From Pantoea cypripedii (GTDB taxonomy: Bacteria; Pseudomonadota; Gammaproteobacteria; Enterobacterales; Enterobacteriaceae), in the NCBI RefSeq assembly GCF_011395035.1, contig NZ_CP024769.1, forward strand, positions 288,543 through 333,864: DNA of 45,322 nucleotides, in the 5' to 3' direction. Shown here one piece after another: positions 41,127 to 45,322 of the stretch (within the stretch, counting starts at the first letter, position 1; every line of letters starts with the position of its first letter). The notes under the pieces were generated by a model. The model did no database searches. It saw only the letters and a list, made by a program, of their open reading frames with translations, and was not told where the DNA came from. The translations under genes and the position numbers were made by a program.

Positions 41127-42854
41127 TCACAGTAAATCAAGCTGCGCATTTAGCACGGCGATTTGTTGTCGCCACGCTTCCTGAAGCGCCGGTTTCTGGT
41201 GTTTCGGCTTACGACTGACGTCATCAGCCAGTTTTTGCTGTAAATCCAGCAAGGTTGCCAGCAGCGTATCTTCATCAGCGATTTTCGCATCCATACCCCT
41301 GGGGGCGGGTTGCTCGTCAGCGATCGCAGGGGGGCTAATCTGCAATTTTTCCGTCATGGCGGGCAAATCCTGCCATTCCGTAAGTTGCTGTTGTTCAATC
41401 AACCAGAAACGATTGCAGCTCTGTGCCATCAGTGACCGGTCATGCGTGATTAATAACACCGCGCCAGAGAACTGATTTAGCGCCGCTGCCAGCTCCTCTT
41501 TACCCGCCATATCAAGATGGTTAGTCGGTTCATCCAGCAACAGCAACGAATAGCGTGCCAGGGTCAGCCCGACAAACATCAGACGCGATCGCTCGCCGCC
41601 ACTCAGTGAACTCACCCGCTGTTGATGTCGCTGATAGGGGAAACCGGCTGCAATCAGCGCCATCTTACGCTGGTCATTGCTGAGAGAACCGAAAGGCACC
41701 AGCGCATCGCTCAGGGTGTCGCCATCCGCTAACTGCATCAGGTTTTGATCGTAATAACCCAGCCGGGCACGGGGATGAAACATGCCAGATGATGGCTGCT
41801 GCCAGCTCTGCCACAGATGACGCAGCAGGGATGACTTACCTGAACCGTTACGGCCAGCCACAGCGATGCGATCGCCACTTTTGACCTGTAAAGCCGGTAA
41901 CCTGAACAACACCGGTGCCTGCGGGGCCGGGCGCACCGTCATTTCCGGTAGTGCCAGCACGCGATCGGCATCCAGCGCCTCCCCCTGTAATTGCAAACGC
42001 CAGGGACTGCCGTCGGTGAGGGTGGTTTGTACCTCCTTCAGCCAGTCAACCCGTTTCTCCATTTGCTGCGCTTTGCGGGAAAGGCCTTCGTTATCATAGG
42101 TACGTCCCCAAATCGCCAGCCGGTGCGCGCTTTTTGCCAGCCGATCGATCTCCTTCTGCTCGCTGTGAAAACGTTGTGCATCGGCTGCATCCTGCTCCGC
42201 CAGGGCGGTACGTGCAGCGCTACAGGGCAGGTCAAAAAACAGCAGGGTTTTATCGCGCAGTATCCAGCTGCTGGTCGTCACGCGGTCCAGCAGGGTACTG
42301 TCATGCGATACCAGCACAAAGCTACCGCTCCAGCTCTTAAGGAAGGTTTCCAGCCACAGCAGCGTGGGGAGATCGAGATGGTTGCTCGGCTCATCCAGCA
42401 GCAACAGATCGGGTTGCCGAATCAGCGCACGAGCCAGCAACAAACGCATATGCTGACCACCACTCAGGGTTGCGGCGGTTTGGGCTTGCTGGTCCACGCT
42501 GAATCCCAGGCTGTCGAGCAAAGCTTGCGCACGCCAGCGTTCGCTCAGTTGCAACGAAGGTGGCAGCTGTGCCGCGACGCTATCCAGTAATGGGGCCTGC
42601 GCAAGCTCATGCGGCAGGTGCTGCTCAATTCTTGCCAGTAAACAGTGGCTGGCCTGTATGACGTTACCCCTGATGGCATCCAGTTCCCCACTGAGAATTT
42701 TTAGCAGGGTGCTTTTGCCGGTGCCATTGGCACCCAGCAGACCAATGCGGTCGCCTTTTTTCAGGGTGAAAGTGATGTTGTGAAAAAGGGTGCCGAAGGC
42801 ATGATCAAAGCCGACAGCCTGTGCAGATAGTAAAGTGCTCATGTGCTTACTCAT
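41127..42854 (-). CDS. ABC-F family ATPase (ribosome-associated type)
   Basis: About 575 aa with two ATP-binding cassettes and no membrane helices, the ABC-F layout. First cassette: GANGTGKST, LSGGQHMRLLLARAL and LLLLDEPSNHLD. Second: GRNGSGKSS, LSGGERSRLMFVGL and LLLLDEPTNHLD. A linker of about 60-90 residues lies between the cassettes, rich in charged helix (QRFHSEQKEIDRLAKSAHRL), and a helical tail follows. ABC-F proteins act on the ribosome, either in translation control or in protection from antibiotics. The ATG at 42854 is nearest the upstream hairpin; 42842 is the alternative. Preceded by a leader peptide and hairpins, so expression is probably controlled by ribosome stalling. Which antibiotic or stress is involved cannot be said. 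Confidence 0.9.
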   Translation of the reverse strand: MSKHMSTLLSAQAVGFDHAFGTLFHNITFTLKKGDRIGLLGANGTGKSTLLKILSGELDAIRGNVIQASHCLLARIEQHLPHELAQAPLLDSVAAQLPPSLQLSERWRAQALLDSLGFSVDQQAQTAATLSGGQHMRLLLARALIRQPDLLLLDEPSNHLDLPTLLWLETFLKSWSGSFVLVSHDSTLLDRVTTSSWILRDKTLLFFDLPCSAARTALAEQDAADAQRFHSEQKEIDRLAKSAHRLAIWGRTYDNEGLSRKAQQMEKRVDWLKEVQTTLTDGSPWRLQLQGEALDADRVLALPEMTVRPAPQAPVLFRLPALQVKSGDRIAVAGRNGSGKSSLLRHLWQSWQQPSSGMFHPRARLGYYDQNLMQLADGDTLSDALVPFGSLSNDQRKMALIAAGFPYQRHQQRVSSLSGGERSRLMFVGLTLARYSLLLLDEPTNHLDMAGKEELAAALNQFSGAVLLITHDRSLMAQSCNRFWLIEQQQLTEWQDLPAMTEKLQISPPAIADEQPAPRGMDAKIADEDTLLATLLDLQQKLADDVSRKPKHQKPALQEAWRQQIAVLNAQLDLL

Positions 42855-42860
42855 AAGTTG

Positions 42861-42878
42861 CAGGCGCAAAAACGCCTG
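42861..42878 (-). promoter_or_regulatory. Hairpin immediately before the ABC-F start
   Basis: CAGGCG and CGCCTG pair around a 6-nt T-rich loop, ending 6 bp before the ATG at 42854. A second short stem with CGTCA/TGACG arms lies just 5' of it on the minus strand. They could hide the start region until the leader peptide is translated. Confidence 0.5.
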
Positions 42879-42958
42879 ACGTCAAACAACGCTGACGACA
42901 ACCCGGTAAGCCGGAGGGAAGGGAGTTAGATTTTCAGTGACTTCGCTCAGGGCGCGGA

Positions 42959-43042
42959 TTATCGCAGCACGATACCGGTGACGCCTGAGCACGGCCAATT
43001 ACTATAGAGGTGTGAGTAAATAAACAATTCACACGGCAGCAT
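42959..43042 (-). CDS. Probable leader peptide upstream of the ABC-F gene
   Basis: A 27-codon frame, MLPCELFIYSHL then YSNWPCSGVTGIVLR, with a perfect AGGAGG ribosome site six bases before its ATG and a TAA stop. It is far better initiated than the ABC-F gene itself and ends about 105 nt before it, with hairpins in between. Leader peptides that sense stalled ribosomes are established for several ABC-F resistance genes. No named leader was recognised, and no codon run for one amino acid is present, so drug- or sequence-specific arrest is more likely than amino-acid attenuation. Confidence 0.6.
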   Translation of the reverse strand: MLPCELFIYSHLYSNWPCSGVTGIVLR

Positions 43043-43272
43043 AGTAATCCTCCTTAGTTTTCAGTGGGTGAATGGATGAATTGATGATAATGTTTGCTCG
43101 ATACATTATCCAGAAAAAGTATTACCAGTGTGACTTATTTTCGGAGCCTTTAACTTCGCCATCATCGCCAGTAAAGAGAACGATGCTGTTCCTGAATCCT
43201 GAGACACGATAGGTATAAAGACGAACACTCCAGTAATCATTTTAATGCGCCCTGAGTCGGGTGCTTAAATTA

Positions 43273-43581
43273 TTATTTGTCTTTCAAAGATTGGCTAACT
43301 TTGTCTCTTACCAGTTGCAAAAATGCAGTAGGGTTAGTTCCCCATAATTTGGGATCGAAATCAGAGCCATAACGATGATTGAAACCCTTATCCAGATCGT
43401 CACATTCTTCAGTGAGCAGATCGATATCGGCTATTAATCCATGTCGCAACGCAAAATGCGTATCCGCAATGAAAGCATCAATTTTGGGTTCAATTTCATC
43501 GCTGTCATCAATGAGATCGTAATCCTGTCCAAAGTAAACAGTGATAAAGCAGTCCAGCTCATTCAGGTTCAAATTCTTCAT
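43273..43581 (-). CDS. CDI-type immunity protein, orphan
   Basis: A 102-aa acidic cytosolic protein. The N-terminal LDCFITVYFGQDYDLIDD and later helices resemble the CdiI_2-type immunity proteins of contact-dependent growth inhibition, where a YF-x-QD segment recurs. Immunity proteins bind and block the toxic tip of a CdiA from a neighbour. The frame opens at 43632, but the ATG at 43581 has GAAGG upstream and starts at the natural domain boundary. No cdiA or cdiB is present in the window, so it is an orphan that may protect against foreign strains. It is a family guess from a short motif. Confidence 0.55.
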   Translation of the reverse strand: MKNLNLNELDCFITVYFGQDYDLIDDSDEIEPKIDAFIADTHFALRHGLIADIDLLTEECDDLDKGFNHRYGSDFDPKLWGTNPTAFLQLVRDKVSQSLKDK

Positions 43582-43767
43582 TATCAGGCCTTCGGAAACG
43601 CAGTCAGGACAAAATAGGGTTTTCCCTGCCATTGCTGAAATCGGATGACTACTCGTACTTTAAAACAGGCCGTAACTTTTGTTGAGCCTCTGGTCACAAC
43701 AATGCCTGTCTGATGAGCAAAAATACGTTCCAGTTCCATTTTTGCATTCAAATTCGGTTTACGACCC

Positions 43768-43806
43768 TTGACAACTTCGCCAGCAAAATGGTTGTATTGT
43801 ACAACC
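43768..43806 (+). promoter_or_regulatory. Promoter with perfect palindromic operator for the MarR-GNAT gene
   Basis: TTGACA (43768-43773) is a consensus -35 element. GGTTGTA-TTG-TACAACC (43790-43806) is a perfect dyad placed where the -10 region must lie. A regulator bound there would block polymerase, and the gene 23 bp downstream encodes a MarR-type protein. Confidence 0.65.
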
Positions 43807-43828
43807 TTATTTCACCCGACCGCAGACC

Positions 43829-44770
43829 ATGACTGATTCCACCCTTATCCAGACTATCCGTGCATCATCGCGCCTGATGGTGCGCGAACTGGGATTTATG
43901 AACACCACGCTGGCGGCGACCGAGTATTCACCCTCGGCGGTTCATACCCTGCTGGAAGTTGCCAGCCATGATGGAATGACCGCCGCGCAGCTGGTGCAAA
44001 TCCTTGGGCTGGAGAAGTCCAGCGTGAGTCGTATGCTGGGCAAGCTGATCAAAGCAGGCGAATTAACCGAATTGCCCTCCGCGCAGGATGCGCGTGTGAA
44101 GCAGCTGGCGCTGACCGAACAGGGGAAAATCAGCGTTGCCCGGATCAATGAATATGGTACTCGCCAGGTTATTACTGCGCTGGCTCACCTGAGTGCGCCG
44201 CAGCAGCAGGCGGTTGCTCAGGGGTTAGCGGCCTATGCTGGGGCATTAAAAGCGCGACGCGATCAGGCGGAGGTTGTGCCGGAAATCACCATCACTACCG
44301 GGTATCAGCCGGGCCTGATTGGCCGGGTCGCGGAAATGCATGGTTGCTACTACGCGCAGCATCATGGTTTTGGCCACTTTTTTGAAGGCAAAGTGGCAAC
44401 TGGCCTGGCGGAGTTTGCAGGTCGGCTGGATGCACCACGTAATCAAATCTGGGTCGCCAGCCAGCAAGGGCGTATTGTTGGCTCGGTTGCCATCGATGGG
44501 GAAGACCTGGGGAATAACCAGGCACATCTGCGCTGGTTTATTCTCGACGATGGGTGTCGTGGGGCTGGTGTGGGCAGAAAGTTACTTGGCGCTGCGATGG
44601 CATTTTGTGATGCGCAGGCATTCTCAGCGGTGCAGCTCTGGACTTTCAGCGGGCTGGATGCGGCTCGCCGCCTGTACGAGTTCTTTGGCTTTACCCTGAC
44701 GCAGGAATGGCAGGGCGATCAATGGGGGAAAACCATGCTGGAACAGCAATTCACCCGCGTGGCTAAATAA
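43829..44770 (+). CDS. MarR-type regulator fused to a GNAT acetyltransferase
   Basis: A 313-aa two-domain protein. Residues 1-150 form a MarR winged helix (LGLEKSSVSRMLGKLIKAGELTELPSAQDARVKQLALTEQGK). Residues 150-313 form a GNAT acetyltransferase, with WFILDDGCRGAGVGRKLLGAAM carrying the acetyl-CoA loop GAGVGRKLL and LWTFSGLDAARRLYEFFGF in the last part. Such fusions are an established family that may couple gene control to acetylation of a small molecule. The ATG at 43829 is close to a perfect palindromic operator, so it probably represses itself. Confidence 0.9.
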   Translation: MTDSTLIQTIRASSRLMVRELGFMNTTLAATEYSPSAVHTLLEVASHDGMTAAQLVQILGLEKSSVSRMLGKLIKAGELTELPSAQDARVKQLALTEQGKISVARINEYGTRQVITALAHLSAPQQQAVAQGLAAYAGALKARRDQAEVVPEITITTGYQPGLIGRVAEMHGCYYAQHHGFGHFFEGKVATGLAEFAGRLDAPRNQIWVASQQGRIVGSVAIDGEDLGNNQAHLRWFILDDGCRGAGVGRKLLGAAMAFCDAQAFSAVQLWTFSGLDAARRLYEFFGFTLTQEWQGDQWGKTMLEQQFTRVAK

Positions 44771-44959
44771 CTGTTATCTGTTTTTTTGCCAGCGGGCGGG
44801 CCATCGCGTCATCCAGCGGATAATTTAACAATCCCATGGCGATTGAAAGCGGTGAAATTATGGATGCGAAAACGATTATGTTGCTGCAACACCTGGCATT
44901 GCGCTTCAATTTCGATCCCGATCCAACAAACCTAAACTCAACACACAGGTAAATCGGTA

Positions 44960-45322
44960 AGTATCTGTAGATACTCTGTCTCGCGTCAAGTATTTACGGA
45001 TGCCTGTCACTAAAAAGCTTCGCTGCATCAAAGTCCTGACCGTGTTTTATGCAACTCCATAAGCCGGTCAGGTATTTTCTCATGATGGCGCATATCGCCT
45101 GGATTTTTTTCCTGCCCCTCGCCACTAACGCCGTGTAAAACGCATTGGCCCGTGGTTCATGGTGCGCCGCACTCAGCGCCGCCATATACATTGCCCTGCG
45201 CAGGTGACCGTTCCCTGCCTTACCCAGACGCCCCGGCCGGTTTACGCTGCTCCCTGACTGGCTCCGCTTAACGTGTAGTCCCGCATGGCGACTCACCTGG
45301 TTCGCTTTCATATCCCGCGGCA
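44960..45322 (-). mobile_element. 3' end of an IS110-family insertion sequence, truncated by the window
   Basis: The transposase reading frame leaves the window at its right edge. Left of its stop lies AGTATCT-GT-AGATACT (44960-44975), a perfect 7-bp inverted repeat that may be part of the element's non-coding end. The exact boundary is not visible; IS110-type elements have no long terminal repeats. Confidence 0.6.
44994..45322 (-). CDS. IS110-family transposase, C-terminal part
   Basis: The last ~109 residues of an IS110-type recombinase, continuing past the window end; the ATG at 45311 is internal. The C-terminal serine-containing domain is recognised by HVKRSQSGSSVNRPGRLGKA, GHLRRAMYMAALSAAHHEP, FYTALVARGRKKIQAICAIM and RKYLTGLWSCIKHG. 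These enzymes cut and join DNA with guidance from a bridge RNA encoded in a non-coding end of the element. The frame is intact as far as it can be seen; whether the element is complete cannot be judged. Confidence 0.85.
   Translation of the reverse strand, partial: PRDMKANQVSRHAGLHVKRSQSGSSVNRPGRLGKAGNGHLRRAMYMAALSAAHHEPRANAFYTALVARGRKKIQAICAIMRKYLTGLWSCIKHGQDFDAAKLFSDRHP

Noticed and set aside
44859..44951. 30-codon frame beginning MDAKTIMLLQHL
   Set aside because: No clear ribosome site and no recognisable family; could be a gene remnant beside the IS element but cannot be supported.

Overview
The window looks like chromosome of an Erwiniaceae enterobacterium, most likely Pantoea or a close relative. 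PagP, the divergent FhuE-like receptor and YncE pair, and the NlpC/P60, GGDEF and DUF1471 proteins are enterobacterial in type, most genes have moderately high GC, and GC-rich palindromic repeats with a GCGCGAT core recur between genes. No rRNA, tRNA or CRISPR array was seen. This assignment is inference from protein and repeat style; no database was searched.

Region 1 (1-4400) is a divergent nitrogen-scavenging locus. On the minus strand lie an NMT1-type ABC substrate-binding protein and an 8-oxoguanine deaminase-like amidohydrolase; on the plus strand lies an isopenicillin N synthase-like 2-oxoglutarate/Fe(II) oxygenase. Two oppositely directed sigma-54 promoter motifs flank one near-consensus NtrC site. 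The leader of the binding-protein gene folds into a compact two-stem element that is a candidate NMT1-type (xanthine/urate) riboswitch. Region 2 (4500-6305) holds an NlpC/P60 lipoprotein and a membrane diguanylate cyclase.

Region 3 (6319-15676) is a sulfate-ester locus. A tight six-gene minus-strand operon encodes a serine-type arylsulfatase, a periplasmic HAD phosphatase-like protein, a radical-SAM sulfatase maturase, a small secreted protein, a FadL-type outer-membrane channel and an MscS-like channel whose signal peptide is out of frame. A separate alkylsulfatase of the SdsA/YjcS type lies upstream. Region 4 (16115-20173) is iron-related: a small DUF1471 protein, a FhuE-like TonB receptor and a divergent YncE-like propeller lipoprotein, with Fur-box-like sites between the last two.

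Region 5 (20267-24613) holds a ComB-like phosphatase followed by the most unusual genes in the window: two AT-richer paralogues of 540-548 aa, each with the same upstream 25-bp block at the same distance and the same downstream hairpin. Their C-terminal halves line up with protein-kinase landmarks in order but lack the catalytic residues, suggesting secreted pseudokinase-like effectors.

Region 6 (24728-32620) is a polyol/inositol-like catabolic locus: an AraC regulator, two MFS sugar porters, two TIM-barrel isomerases, a Gfo/Idh/MocA dehydrogenase and a stand-alone PTS EIIA domain. Region 7 (32659-41071) has an Ig-repeat autotransporter, pagP, a membrane-anchored alpha/beta hydrolase, a TPR/ECF sigma/anti-sigma set and a dimethylargininase-like hydrolase. 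Region 8 (41127-45322) has an ABC-F ATPase preceded by a likely 27-codon leader peptide and hairpins, an orphan CDI-type immunity protein, a MarR-GNAT fusion with a likely autoregulatory operator, and the 3' end of an IS110-family transposase cut off by the window edge.
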